Shown here one piece after another: positions 1-7,173 of a stretch of DNA of 32,315 bases; the stretch's first letter is position 1; each line of letters begins with the position of its first letter. Location of the stretch: NCBI RefSeq assembly GCF_003470205.1, contig NZ_QWKP01000192.1:1-32315 (forward strand), read 5' to 3'. The notes under the pieces are model-generated. The model was given only the letters and a program-made list of their open reading frames with translations. It did not search any database and was not told the origin of the DNA. Position numbers and translations under genes: made by a program. The DNA is from Cellulomonas rhizosphaerae. Its GTDB lineage: Bacteria; Actinomycetota; Actinomycetes; Actinomycetales; Cellulomonadaceae.

Positions 1-2858
1 ACGGACTTGCGCCCCGAGGACTCGGTGGCGAAGTTCGTGTGACCGAAGGTGCGCAGCGCGTCGGCCTCGAGGAGCGTGCCGGTGTAGGTGCCCTGCTCCG
101 CCTCGTAGGAGGTCCACGGCACCGCCGCGCCGCGGCCGACGACGATCGACTGCGAGAGCGTGTTGTTGTTCTCGTTGGTCTCCGCGACGGTGTTCGTCGC
201 GTCGGCCGTCGCCGTCAGGGTCGCCCCGCCGCTCACGGCGGTCCAGGTGCCGCTCACGGCGACGGAGGCCGTGGCCCCGGACGCGATCGCGGCCGTGCTG
301 CCGTTGAGCGTGGTGCTCCCGACGACCAGGCGCGTGACGCTCGCGCCCGCTGACTGGCTCCCGCGGTTCTTCACCGAGACCGTGAAGGACACCGACGAAC
401 CCACGGCCGGGTTGGCCGGGCTGGAGCTGATGCCGAGCACCTGCAGGTCGGGGCCGGGGGCCTCGGTGACTGTCACCTTCGTCGGGCTGATGTAGGCGTT
501 GTTGGCCTCGTTCTGCTCGACGACGGCGTTGGTCGGGTCGACGACGGCGCCCACGGTGTAGCTGCCCGCGGGCTTGGTGCCGATCGCCTTGCTCACCGTC
601 GTCGTGCCGCCCGCCGCGATGGCCGGGACGGCGACCGAGGTGGCGACCACCCCGTCCACCGTGAGGTCGACGGTCGAGGCGGGCGACGCGAGGTTGCCGG
701 CGTTCTTCACCGTGGCGGTCAGGGTGATCGCCGTGCCCTCGACGGGCGCGGCCGGGCTGGCCGTGACCGCGGTGACCGTGAGGTCGGGGTTCGGTGCCGG
801 GATGCCGACGACCTTGAAGCCGGCGACCTGCGCGTTGCCCGAGCCGGTGTTGCCGGTGAAGACCAGGCGCACGTCGGTGGCCGAGCCGGAGACCGGCACG
901 GTGACCTTGTTTCCCGACGCGTTGTCGAACGCGTACGCCGCCGACGCCTTGATCGGCTGCCACGGGCCGCTGCCGACCTTCGCCTCGATCGAGAAGGTCT
1001 GGGTCCGCGGGCCCCACGCGGCGATCGGCGGCACGGAGACGACGACCTGCTGGAGCGTCGACTGCGAGGCGAGGTTCACCGCGAGAGTGCTGGGGTACTG
1101 CCCGCCCGCGCCCTCCCAGTACGTGTTCGCGTCGCTGTCGACGGCGTTGCCCGCGACGAACGTGAACTCGGTGGACGACGCCGTGGCCGGGCGGCCCAGC
1201 GCCAGGTCGCTGCCCGTGGGCGGGTTGGTCACGTCGGTGACGGTGAACGACGCGGTGGCCGTGTTGTTGGCCTCGTTCGACTCGGCGATCGTGTTGGCCG
1301 GGTCGACCGCGCCCGCGATCGAGTAGGACCCGGCGGCACGGGCGCCGAGCGACAACGACACGTTGGCCTGCGCGCCGGCGGCGAGAGCCGGGACCGACGC
1401 CGTGCCGACGGACTGCGTGCCGAGCGTGAACGCGACCGTGGTCGCGGCTGCGGTCGCCGTGCCCGTGTTGCGGACGGTCGCGGCGACGGTGATCGCGTCG
1501 GTCGTCGTCGGCGCGGACGGGGTGGTGCCCGTGATGCTGACCTGCAGGTCGGGGCTCGCGGGCGGCGTCCCGTTCGTGACGGTGACCGAGCCCGTGGCCG
1601 AGTTGTTCGTCTCGTTGGACTCCGTCACGGAGCCCGACGGGTCGACCGTGAGCGCGACGGGGTAGGTGCCGACCGCGCGCGTGCCGACGTTGACCGAGAC
1701 CGTGGCCTGCGCCCCGGCCGCGAGCGCTCCGACGTTCGCCGTGCCGACGGACTGGCCGCCGAGCGAGAACGCGACCGTGGTGGCGCTCGACGCGGCGGTC
1801 CCCGTGTTGCGGACCGTGGCCTGCAGCGTGATCGCGTCGCTCGGGGTGATCGTGCCGGTCGGCGCGACGAACGCGACCTGCAGGTCGGGGCTCGTGGGCA
1901 CCGGCGTGGTCGAGCCGAGGACCTGGAGCTCGGCGACCTGGGCGTTCGACGAGCCGGAGTTGGCCGTGAACACGACGCGGACGTCGGTCGCGCTGCCGCT
2001 CACCGGGACGGTGACCGCGTTGCCCGTGCTCGGGCTGAACGCGTAGGCGGCCGAGGCCTTGAGCTCGGTGAACGCGCCCGTGCCGGTCCGGCCCTGGATC
2101 GCGAACGTCTGCGAGCGGTTGCCCCACGCGGAGTCCGGGTTGAGCTTGACGACGACGCCGGTCAGCGTGGACGCCTGGGCGAGGGTCACCGTGAGGTTGG
2201 AGGGGTAGGCGCCGGGCGCTCCCTCCCAGTACGACGAGGTGAAGCCGTCGACCGCGTTGGCGGCGACGTAGCCCTGCTGGACCGAGGACGCGGAGATGGG
2301 CCGGCCCTGCGCGAGGTTGCTGCCCGCGGGCGGATCGACCGGCGGGGTGCCGCTCTCGCCGTAGACCTCGACCTCCGAGAGCTGGGCGGCCGGCCAGCCC
2401 GTGTTGGCGGTGACGTTGACGCGCACGTACCGGGCGGAGGTGTCGGTGACGTCGATCGCGACCGAACCGCTGCCGGAGATCGAGTAGGTCGCCGAGGACT
2501 TCAACGTGCTGAACGTCGACCCGTTCGTCGAGCCCTGCACGGACAGCGTCTCGTCGCGCGCGCCCCACCCGCTGGGGAGCTTGAGGGTCACGTCGGTGAC
2601 CGTCGATGCTGCACCCAGGTCGATCTGCACCCACTGCGGGAAGGCGTTGTTGGCGGACTCCCAGTAGGAGCCCTGGTTGCCGTCGGTCACGTTGCCGGCG
2701 ACGTAGGTCTGGTTGTAGCTGCTGGCGGTGGCGCTCTTGCCCGACGACAGCAGCACCGGGGCCGCGGACGCGCTCTGCGCCACGGCGACGATGCCGATCG
2801 GCGCGACGAGCGCGACCGCAGCACCGGCCACGATGGAGCTTCTCAGTCGAGATCTCAT
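1..2858 (-). CDS. Secreted multidomain discoidin/CARDB protein (5' part; runs off window)
   Basis: No stop is met before the window edge, so only the first 952 residues are present. The start is ATG at 2858 with AGGA 6 nt upstream. Residues 1-32 form a signal peptide: Arg-rich start, hydrophobic core, ASA cleavage site. Modules in order: F5/8 type C (discoidin-like) about 33-168, a second about 177-317, CARDB-like about 322-432 and 436-541, a third discoidin about 545-682, CARDB-like about 689-798 and 802-905, then a segment beginning VPWTSYEAEQGTY. CARDB modules open with PDLQV/PDLTV and end in the NExNN signature. The final segment resembles the carbohydrate-binding start of actinobacterial mycodextranase/GH87-like or GH55-like proteins, so a polysaccharide-active catalytic domain may follow outside the window; this is inference. 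It probably acts outside the cell on glycans. The modules are sure; the enzyme class is not. Confidence 0.85.
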   Translation of the reverse strand, partial: MRSRLRSSIVAGAAVALVAPIGIVAVAQSASAAPVLLSSGKSATASSYNQTYVAGNVTDGNQGSYWESANNAFPQWVQIDLGAASTVTDVTLKLPSGWGARDETLSVQGSTNGSTFSTLKSSATYSISGSGSVAIDVTDTSARYVRVNVTANTGWPAAQLSEVEVYGESGTPPVDPPAGSNLAQGRPISASSVQQGYVAANAVDGFTSSYWEGAPGAYPSNLTVTLAQASTLTGVVVKLNPDSAWGNRSQTFAIQGRTGTGAFTELKASAAYAFSPSTGNAVTVPVSGSATDVRVVFTANSGSSNAQVAELQVLGSTTPVPTSPDLQVAFVAPTGTITPSDAITLQATVRNTGTAASSATTVAFSLGGQSVGTANVGALAAGAQATVSVNVGTRAVGTYPVALTVDPSGSVTESNETNNSATGSVTVTNGTPPASPDLQVSITGTTPSAPTTTDAITVAATVRNTGTATAAATTVAFTLGTQSVGTASVPALAAGAQANVSLSLGARAAGSYSIAGAVDPANTIAESNEANNTATASFTVTDVTNPPTGSDLALGRPATASSTEFTFVAGNAVDSDANTYWEGAGGQYPSTLAVNLASQSTLQQVVVSVPPIAAWGPRTQTFSIEAKVGSGPWQPIKASAAYAFDNASGNKVTVPVSGSATDVRLVFTGNTGSGNAQVAGFKVVGIPAPNPDLTVTAVTASPAAPVEGTAITLTATVKNAGNLASPASTVDLTVDGVVATSVAVPAIAAGGTTTVSKAIGTKPAGSYTVGAVVDPTNAVVEQNEANNAYISPTKVTVTEAPGPDLQVLGISSSPANPAVGSSVSFTVSVKNRGSQSAGASVTRLVVGSTTLNGSTAAIASGATASVAVSGTWTAVSGGATLTATADATNTVAETNENNNTLSQSIVVGRGAAVPWTSYEAEQGTYTGTLLEADALRTFGHTNFATESSGRKS

Positions 2859-3071
2859 GGGACGTCCTGGTTCTCCCGCCGAGGCGGGGCGAGGCGCCCG
2901 GGCACGCACGAGGGACCCGGGACGGGTGACGACGACCTTGGGGGCAGGCCCTGATGACGAAGCAGGCGCGATGCACGACGAGCCCAACGCAGGCCCGGTC
3001 GTACCGGTGTTGCGACAGTCACACGGCTTTGTGCGATCCGTCTGTCAACTTCTTGCGGCGTTGGAACCCAG

Positions 3072-3100
3072 ACATTACGTACGAACCGCCGAGCGGTCAA
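3072..3100 (-). promoter_or_regulatory. Sigma-70 type promoter for the secreted discoidin/CARDB gene
   Basis: On the minus strand TTGACC (3100-3095) is followed after exactly 17 nt by TAATGT (3077-3072), a near-consensus vegetative promoter. The start site would be near 3065, leaving a leader of about 207 nt before the ATG at 2858. The surrounding AT-richer patch stands out from the coding sequence. A further TTGACA lies in the leader at 3048-3043 but has no good -10 partner. Confidence 0.65.
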
Positions 3101-3142
3101 GGGTCGGTGCGCGGTGGCCGTTCCTGCGTCGGCCGACGAGGG

Positions 3143-4075
3143 CTACGGCAGCAGGTGACCCGCCGTGCGGAACAGCTCGTACCACTCCGGGCGGGTGAGG
3201 AGAAGGTCCGACCCCTGGGCCGCGCCGGTCACGCGCTCGGGGCTCGTCGTCCCCAGCACGACCTGCATGTTCGCCGGGTGCCGGGTGATCCAGGCGGTGG
3301 CGATCGCGATCGGAGGGACGTCGTACGCCGCGGCGAGCCGGTCGATGACCGCGTTGAGCTCCGGGTAGTCCTCGGATCCGAGGAAGACCCCCGTGAAGAA
3401 GCCGGCCTGGAACGGCGACCAGGCCTGGATCGTGATGTCGTGCAGCCGGCAGTAGTCGACGATGCCGTGGTCCCTGTCGACCGACTGCCCCTCGCCCAGC
3501 ATGTTCGTCGCGACGCCCTGCGCGATCAACGGCGCATGGGTGATCGACAGCTGCAGCTGGTTGGCCACGATCGGCTGGCGGACGAACTTCTTGAGCAGCT
3601 CGATCTGGCCGGGGGTCTGGTTCGAGACCCCGAAGGCCCGCACCTTGCCGGCGGCCTCGAGCTCGTCGAAAGCCCGCGCGACCTCCTCCGGCTCGACGAG
3701 CGCGTCGGGGCGGTGCAGCAGCAGGATGTCGATGCGGTCGGTGCCGAGCGCCTCCAGGGAACCCTCGACCGACTCGACGATGTGCTCGTAGGAGAAGTCG
3801 AACGTGCCCTGCGCCGGGACGATCCCGCACTTGGTCTGGATGGTGATCGCGTCGCGCTCGGACGCGCTCAGCCGCATCGCCTCGGCGAACCGGCGCTCGC
3901 AGGCGTGCAGCTCGCCGCCGTACACGTCGGCGTGGTCGACGAAGTCGATGCCGGCGTCCCGGCCCGCGTGCACCAGCTCGCGGACCTCGCCGTCCGTCTT
4001 GTCGCCGATCCGCATCAGCCCGAGGACCACGTTCGGCACCGTGATGTCCGTACCGGGCAGGGTGAAGGTCTTCAC
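3143..4075 (-). CDS. Aldo/keto reductase (YdhF-like)
   Basis: A 310-residue NADPH-dependent aldo/keto reductase of the TIM-barrel superfamily. The start is GTG at 4075, with GAGGAGG ending 6 nt upstream. The catalytic tetrad is visible: D47 and Y52 in VDHADVYGG, K82 in QTKCG, and H121 in LLLHRPD. The HADVYGG and TKCGI motifs match the E. coli YdhF branch, whose physiological substrates are not settled. The CGNR-type regulator lies 80 bp upstream on the same strand, so cotranscription is possible, but an inverted repeat in that gap suggests its own control. The superfamily is certain; the substrate cannot be read from sequence. Confidence 0.93.
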   Translation of the reverse strand: MKTFTLPGTDITVPNVVLGLMRIGDKTDGEVRELVHAGRDAGIDFVDHADVYGGELHACERRFAEAMRLSASERDAITIQTKCGIVPAQGTFDFSYEHIVESVEGSLEALGTDRIDILLLHRPDALVEPEEVARAFDELEAAGKVRAFGVSNQTPGQIELLKKFVRQPIVANQLQLSITHAPLIAQGVATNMLGEGQSVDRDHGIVDYCRLHDITIQAWSPFQAGFFTGVFLGSEDYPELNAVIDRLAAAYDVPPIAIATAWITRHPANMQVVLGTTSPERVTGAAQGSDLLLTRPEWYELFRTAGHLLP

Positions 4076-4092
4076 GGTGGTCCTCCTCGCGC

Positions 4093-4109
4093 GTCACGTG
4101 GTCAGTGAC
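4093..4109. promoter_or_regulatory. Inverted repeat upstream of the aldo/keto reductase
   Basis: GTCAC and GTGAC form a perfect inverted repeat around a 7-nt spacer, 17-34 nt upstream of the GTG start and just before its Shine-Dalgarno sequence. It also contains CACGTG. It could be an operator for a dimeric repressor. No -10 box is obvious beside it, so the role is tentative. Confidence 0.3.
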
Positions 4110-4155
4110 AGCCTGCACCTCGCACGGCCGGGGCACCCGTCGAGCGGCGCACCGA

Positions 4156-4671
4156 TCAGCGACCGGCCAGAGCCGCACGGTGGGCGCGGACGCGGCCGCG
4201 GGAGGCGCAGGCCGGCGACGGGCACCACCGGCGACGGCCGGAGACGTCGAGGAAGACCCAGCGGCAGTCGCGCTCGTCGCACTCCTTGAGGAGTCCGGCG
4301 TCGGGTCCGCGCAGGGTGACCAGCGCCTGGGCGGCAATCTCCGCGAGCGCGGCGCCGACGCTCGTCGTGGTGGGCACGACGCTGATCGGCCCGCGGGCAC
4401 GGAGCGCTTCGTCGACCCGGGCGACGTCCTGTGCCGCGGGTTCGCGACCCTCGACCGAGCTCATCGCGAGTCCGCGGAGCGCCTCGCGCACCGCGCGTGC
4501 ACGCTCGACGTCGGCCGACGTCGAGCCTGTCGTCGCGAAGCCCATGAGATCCAGCCAGGCGGCAAGGTCGCGCGACGCCTGCAGGCGCTCGACCGGCCGC
4601 TCGCCGAACGTCCGGCCGCTGGTCGCCAGCAGGTTCAGCCACGTCGCACCGCCGTCGGTCCTGAAGTCCAT
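4156..4671 (-). CDS. CGNR/ABATE-type zinc-finger transcriptional regulator
   Basis: A 171-residue protein with an N-terminal ABATE-like region (WLNLLATSGR... then ...RAVREALRGLA) and a C-terminal zinc-binding helix-turn-helix-like motif. The four cysteines are C131, C136, C150 and C155 (C-x4-C-x13-C-x4-C), followed by an Arg-rich tail. The family name motif CGNR reads CASR here. Such proteins are thought to be stress- or ligand-responsive regulators. I chose ATG 4671 rather than a possible ATG at 4692, because the latter lies inside the shared palindrome and the -10 box TACAGT sits 6 nt before 4671, giving a leaderless start. It is divergent from the CMD/phosphotriesterase operon, which it probably controls along with itself. 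Confidence 0.85.
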   Translation of the reverse strand: MDFRTDGGATWLNLLATSGRTFGERPVERLQASRDLAAWLDLMGFATTGSTSADVERARAVREALRGLAMSSVEGREPAAQDVARVDEALRARGPISVVPTTTSVGAALAEIAAQALVTLRGPDAGLLKECDERDCRWVFLDVSGRRRWCPSPACASRGRVRAHRAALAGR

Positions 4672-4677
4672 GACGCA

Positions 4678-4702
4678 ACTGTAACTGTTCAACCGTTACC
4701 GT
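4678..4702. promoter_or_regulatory. Mirror-image divergent leaderless promoters with central palindrome
   Basis: The 19-bp near-palindrome GTAACTGTTCAACCGTTAC occupies 4681-4699; only one symmetric pair mismatches around the odd centre. Its arms run into two -10 hexamers: TACAGT on the minus strand (4683-4678) and TACCGT on the plus strand (4697-4702). Each hexamer is followed by exactly 6 nt and then the ATG (4671 minus, 4709 plus). Neither gene has a Shine-Dalgarno sequence. The arrangement implies one operator covering both -10 elements, so a bound regulator would silence both genes at once. Confidence 0.7.
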
Positions 4703-4708
4703 GGTCCC

Positions 4709-5080
4709 ATGACGACCGATCTCGACGCCGGCGCTGCGACGCTGGCCGCCCTGCAGGACCCCACGACGACCGCGGCCTGGAGCGCGACAGCGGACGCCGA
4801 AGCTCCCGGCTTCGGCGACTGGATCGTCCGTGCGGTGTTCGGCGGGACGTACCAGCGCGGCGACCTCAGCCTGCGCGACCGCCAGCTGCTCAACCTCGGC
4901 GCGCTCGCGGCGCTCGGCGGCGTCGACCCGCAGCTCGACGGGCACGTCCGCACCTGCGTGCGGGTGGGCCTGTCGCTCGAGCAGGTGGCCGACGCGTTCG
5001 TGCACCTCGCGCCCTACGTCGGCCTGCCGCGCGCGATGGCAGCGCTCCGTGCCGTGGGCCGCGTCCGGGAGCAAGGATGA
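4709..5080 (+). CDS. Carboxymuconolactone decarboxylase (CMD)-family protein
   Basis: A 123-residue, mostly helical protein of the CMD/AhpD-like fold. The signature runs from LSLRDRQLLNLGALAALGG through GHVRTCVRVGLSLEQVADAF to HLAPYVGLPRA. The redox CxxC of AhpD peroxidases is absent (a single Cys in RTCVR), so it resembles the decarboxylase/hydrolase-like branch and not a peroxidase. The stop overlaps the next start as ATGA, so translation of the two is coupled. Expression starts at the mirror-image promoter with no leader. It may act with the downstream phosphotriesterase-like enzyme on a lactone or ester; this is inferred from context only. Confidence 0.88.
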   Translation: MTTDLDAGAATLAALQDPTTTAAWSATADAEAPGFGDWIVRAVFGGTYQRGDLSLRDRQLLNLGALAALGGVDPQLDGHVRTCVRVGLSLEQVADAFVHLAPYVGLPRAMAALRAVGRVREQG

Positions 5081-5892
5081 GCGCACTCGTCCGCACCGTC
5101 CTCGGCGACGTCCCGGCGGGTTCGCTCGGAGTGGTGGACTCGCACGACCACCTCTTCCTGGCGACCCCCGCCCTGCCCGGGCAGGAGCTCGGCGGCTTGG
5201 CGGCCGACGACCTCCGAGCGTTCGCCGCAGCGGGCGGCACCACCCTCGTGCAGTGGACGCCGCGCGGGATGCGTCGCGGGCTCGGTCTGCTCCCGGAGCT
5301 CGCGATCGGGACCGGGGTCGCCGTCGTCGCCGCGACCGGCCGCCACCGGGCGGTGCACTCCCGCGACGTACCAACGGAGGACCTGGCCGAGCGTTTCGTC
5401 GACGACGTCGTGGCGCGACGCTGCGGGCTGATCAAGATCGGCGTCGGGCTCCCGTTCGACACCTTCGAAAGGGCGTCCCTCGCGGCGGCCGCGGTCGCTC
5501 ACCGCCAGACGGGCGCCCCGGTCGCGATCCACCTCGAGGACGGGCGGGGCGGACGGGCGGTCCTCGACGAGCTCGGCATCGCGCCCGAGGCGGTCGTGCT
5601 CGGCCACGTCGGTCGACACCCGGACCCACGCTCCGCCGCACGCCTGGCGGCGACGGGCGCCTTCGTCTGCCTCGACGGCCCTCGGCCGGGCGCGACCTGG
5701 GCAGCGCGACCCGTGCTCGACGCGATCGTCGAGGCAGGGCACGTCGCGCAGATCCTCCTCGGCGGCGACACCACGACGCGTGCCGGGGTCGGTTCGGCGG
5801 CGCGCATGCTGGACCTCGTCGACCCTCGGACCCCTCTTGGCCGCGCCGTCCTCGTCGACAACCCGGCACGCGCCTGGCGGATCCGGACCTGA
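5077..5892 (+). CDS. Phosphotriesterase-family metallohydrolase (lactonase-like)
   Basis: A 271-residue amidohydrolase-superfamily protein of the phosphotriesterase type. All six expected metal-site residues can be placed: H23 and H25 (DSHDHLF), bridging lysine K120 (LIKIG), H152 (AIHLEDG), H177 (VLGHVG) and D231 (LLGGDTTT). Family members hydrolyse lactones, such as N-acyl-homoserine lactones, or phosphotriesters. It is shorter than classical phosphotriesterases (about 330 residues). The ATG at 5077 overlaps the CMD stop (ATGA). The gene ends with TGA immediately followed by the reverse-strand stop of the SRPBCC gene, zero bases apart. The substrate is unknown. Confidence 0.85.
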   Translation: MSALVRTVLGDVPAGSLGVVDSHDHLFLATPALPGQELGGLAADDLRAFAAAGGTTLVQWTPRGMRRGLGLLPELAIGTGVAVVAATGRHRAVHSRDVPTEDLAERFVDDVVARRCGLIKIGVGLPFDTFERASLAAAAVAHRQTGAPVAIHLEDGRGGRAVLDELGIAPEAVVLGHVGRHPDPRSAARLAATGAFVCLDGPRPGATWAARPVLDAIVEAGHVAQILLGGDTTTRAGVGSAARMLDLVDPRTPLGRAVLVDNPARAWRIRT

Positions 5893-6384
5893 TCAGCCGA
5901 CGAGCGCGAGCACCGCGGCGTCGATCCGGGCGAGGGTGTCCGTCCAGCCGCCGCGCACGCCCATCGCGAGCCACTCGGCCACGCGCTGATCGCTGAGCGA
6001 GCCGGCGAAGCCGAAGTGGGCGACCATCTCGGTCCCGCCGTCGACCTCGTTCAGCTGGATCGTGGCGACGGGAAGGCCATCGAGGTCCTCGACGTCGAGC
6101 TCGGGCCACCCGCCCACGGCCCCCCAGGTGAAGACCAGCTTCTCGGGTGCCGAGATCTCGCGGTAGAGGCCGCCCGTCCAGTAGGCGCGGCCGCGACCCT
6201 CGTCCTCGACGAGGTGGACGCGCCACGCGCCGCCGACGCGCAGGTCGACCGTGGTGGGGTGCGCGGGGTCGCGCGGGACGCCGGCGAACCACTGGAGGTG
6301 GTCGGGGTCCGTCCACGCCTGGAAGACGAGCTCCCGGGGCGCGTCGAAGCGGCGGGTGACGGTGAATCCGCGGTCGGTGCTCAT
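5893..6384 (-). CDS. SRPBCC (AHSA1-like) domain protein
   Basis: A 163-residue START-like hydrophobic-cavity protein. It begins FTVTRRFDAPRELVFQAWTDPDHLQWF and continues through the family's typical WRVHLVEDEGRGRAYWTGGLY and KLVFTWGA segments. It follows the ArsR gene with a 3-nt gap, and its Shine-Dalgarno (AAGGAG) lies in the end of that gene, so the two form an operon. ArsR/SRPBCC pairs are common in actinobacteria and are thought to bind a small hydrophobic ligand, but no specific ligand can be named. Its stop codon abuts the stop of the convergent phosphotriesterase-like gene (TGATCA). Confidence 0.9.
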   Translation of the reverse strand: MSTDRGFTVTRRFDAPRELVFQAWTDPDHLQWFAGVPRDPAHPTTVDLRVGGAWRVHLVEDEGRGRAYWTGGLYREISAPEKLVFTWGAVGGWPELDVEDLDGLPVATIQLNEVDGGTEMVAHFGFAGSLSDQRVAEWLAMGVRGGWTDTLARIDAAVLALVG

Positions 6385-6387
6385 GTC

Positions 6388-6720
6388 CTACTCCTTCGGA
6401 GGGTCGGTCAGCGTGCGCAGGTGCCGCTCGAGCAGGTCGAAGCGGCCCTCGAAGAACTCGCGGTACGTGGCGAGCCAGTCGTCCACCACGCGCAGCGGCG
6501 CGGTCTCGAGTCGGCACGGGCGCCACTGGGCGTCGCGGGTCTTGACGACGAGGCCCGCGTTCTCGAGCACCTTGAGGTGCCGCGAGACGGTCGGCAGGGT
6601 CATCGCGAATGGCTCGGCCAGCTCGGTGACGGTCGCCTGCCCACGCGCGAGCCGCGCGAGGATCGCCCGTCGCGTCGGATCGGCGAGGGCGGCGAACGTC
6701 GTGCTGAGCGAATCCGGCAT
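6388..6720 (-). CDS. ArsR-family winged-helix regulator
   Basis: A 110-residue repressor-type protein with the usual opening FAALADPTRRAILARLARG and recognition helix region LPTVSRHLKVLENAGLV. There is no metal-binding CxC in the alpha-3 region, so it is not a classic arsenite sensor. It belongs to the ArsR group that pairs with SRPBCC proteins. Start is ATG at 6720 with no clear Shine-Dalgarno. It is first in the operon, and a TTGCC-N6-GGTAA inverted repeat lies directly upstream, which makes autoregulation likely. Confidence 0.92.
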   Translation of the reverse strand: MPDSLSTTFAALADPTRRAILARLARGQATVTELAEPFAMTLPTVSRHLKVLENAGLVVKTRDAQWRPCRLETAPLRVVDDWLATYREFFEGRFDLLERHLRTLTDPPKE

Positions 6721-6725
6721 CGCAT

Positions 6726-6741
6726 TTGCCTATCTGGGTAA
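6726..6741. promoter_or_regulatory. Probable ArsR operator TTGCC-N6-GGTAA
   Basis: An imperfect inverted repeat, TTGCC (6726-6730) and GGTAA (6737-6741), lies 6 nt before the ArsR start in an unusually AT-rich patch. It overlaps the perfect 8-bp palindrome GTAATTAC (6738-6745). Placement and symmetry suggest autorepression. Confidence 0.45.
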
Positions 6742-6907
6742 TTACGTGATGCTGCAAGTAGACCCGAGCGCGCCCGTGCCGTCAACCCCGGGGTGATTTT
6801 TCTGCGGATCTCGGGCGCCGATTCGCGTGGCCCGGCTCACAGATGTCCCTTTTGTCCGGTGATCCGGCCCGATCTTCACATCTCCCACACCTCAGAGCCG
6901 TGATCGG

Positions 6908-6938
6908 ATCGTGACCTTCACACGATTTCGGTTAGCGT
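6908..6938 (+). promoter_or_regulatory. Promoter of the riboswitch-NlpC/P60 transcript, with inverted repeat
   Basis: GTGACC (6911-6916), 16 nt, then TAGCGT (6933-6938) reads as a -35/-10 pair. It would start transcription near 6945 and give a leader of about 229 nt. ATCGTG (6908-6913) and CACGAT (6921-6926) form an inverted repeat over the -35 region, a possible activator or repressor site. The distance to the riboswitch is appropriate. Confidence 0.45.
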
Positions 6939-7020
6939 CGTCGGCGGTTCCTCGGGCTCCACCTGACGAACCTCCGGGCCGGACGCCGAGCGCTGCCGCC
7001 GCCCCGGATCCCCCTCACCT

Positions 7021-7167
7021 CCGGCAGCGACGGGCGAACCACTCTTTCCGTGCGGGCTTCACGCCAGCACTCGGGGTGCATCACGACGGGGCTCTGCCCC
7101 GCGCCGGACACACGCGCAGATCGCGTCACCGGAGCATCCGACAGCTCAGTTCGTAGGCGTTCGAGGA
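7021..7167 (+). ncRNA. c-di-AMP riboswitch (ydaO/yuaA class)
   Basis: The leader carries the conserved blocks of the ydaO/yuaA class in order: CGAACCACTCTTTCCG (7035-7050), CGGGGTGCATCAC (7072-7084), a GGGGC/GCCCC hairpin near 7088-7100, and the 3' signature CCGACAGCTCAGTTCGTAGG (7139-7158). In Actinobacteria this class typically precedes cell-wall hydrolase genes and turns them off when c-di-AMP is high. The gene's Shine-Dalgarno GAGGA (7163-7167) lies at the very end of the element, so control could act on translation. I see no separate intrinsic terminator before the ATG. The call rests on consensus memory, not on a covariance search. Confidence 0.85.
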
Positions 7168-7173
7168 AACCCC

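Larger units (their letters stand above)
6721..7173. other. Intergenic region: ArsR promoter, NlpC/P60 promoter and leader
   Basis: This gap of about 450 bp holds no convincing gene. The left end carries the ArsR operator. The middle (about 6790-6900) is AT-richer than its surroundings, with T-runs near 6797 and 6851 and no clear hairpin. The right part holds the promoter near 6911-6938 and the riboswitch leader of the NlpC/P60 gene. Confidence 0.7.

Noticed and set aside
160-2046. Several long plus-strand open frames across the left end
   Set aside because: They are antisense to a continuous minus-strand gene with a signal peptide and clear discoidin and CARDB modules; their translations are low-complexity Val/Ala/Thr text typical of high-GC antisense frames.
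2954-4108. A 384-codon plus-strand frame
   Set aside because: Antisense shadow of the aldo/keto reductase; composed mostly of Arg, Asp and Leu.
4672-4692. Earlier ATG (4692) for the CGNR regulator
   Set aside because: It falls inside the shared palindrome and upstream of the -10 box TACAGT, so it would not be on the transcript.
6781-6805. Intrinsic terminator at ACCCCGGGGT followed by a T-run
   Set aside because: The palindrome has no room for a loop beyond a 3-bp stem, and no plus-strand gene ends here that would need it.
7010-7170. A small protein gene in the NlpC/P60 leader
   Set aside because: Open frames here have no Shine-Dalgarno or recognisable product, and the sequence is accounted for by conserved riboswitch blocks.
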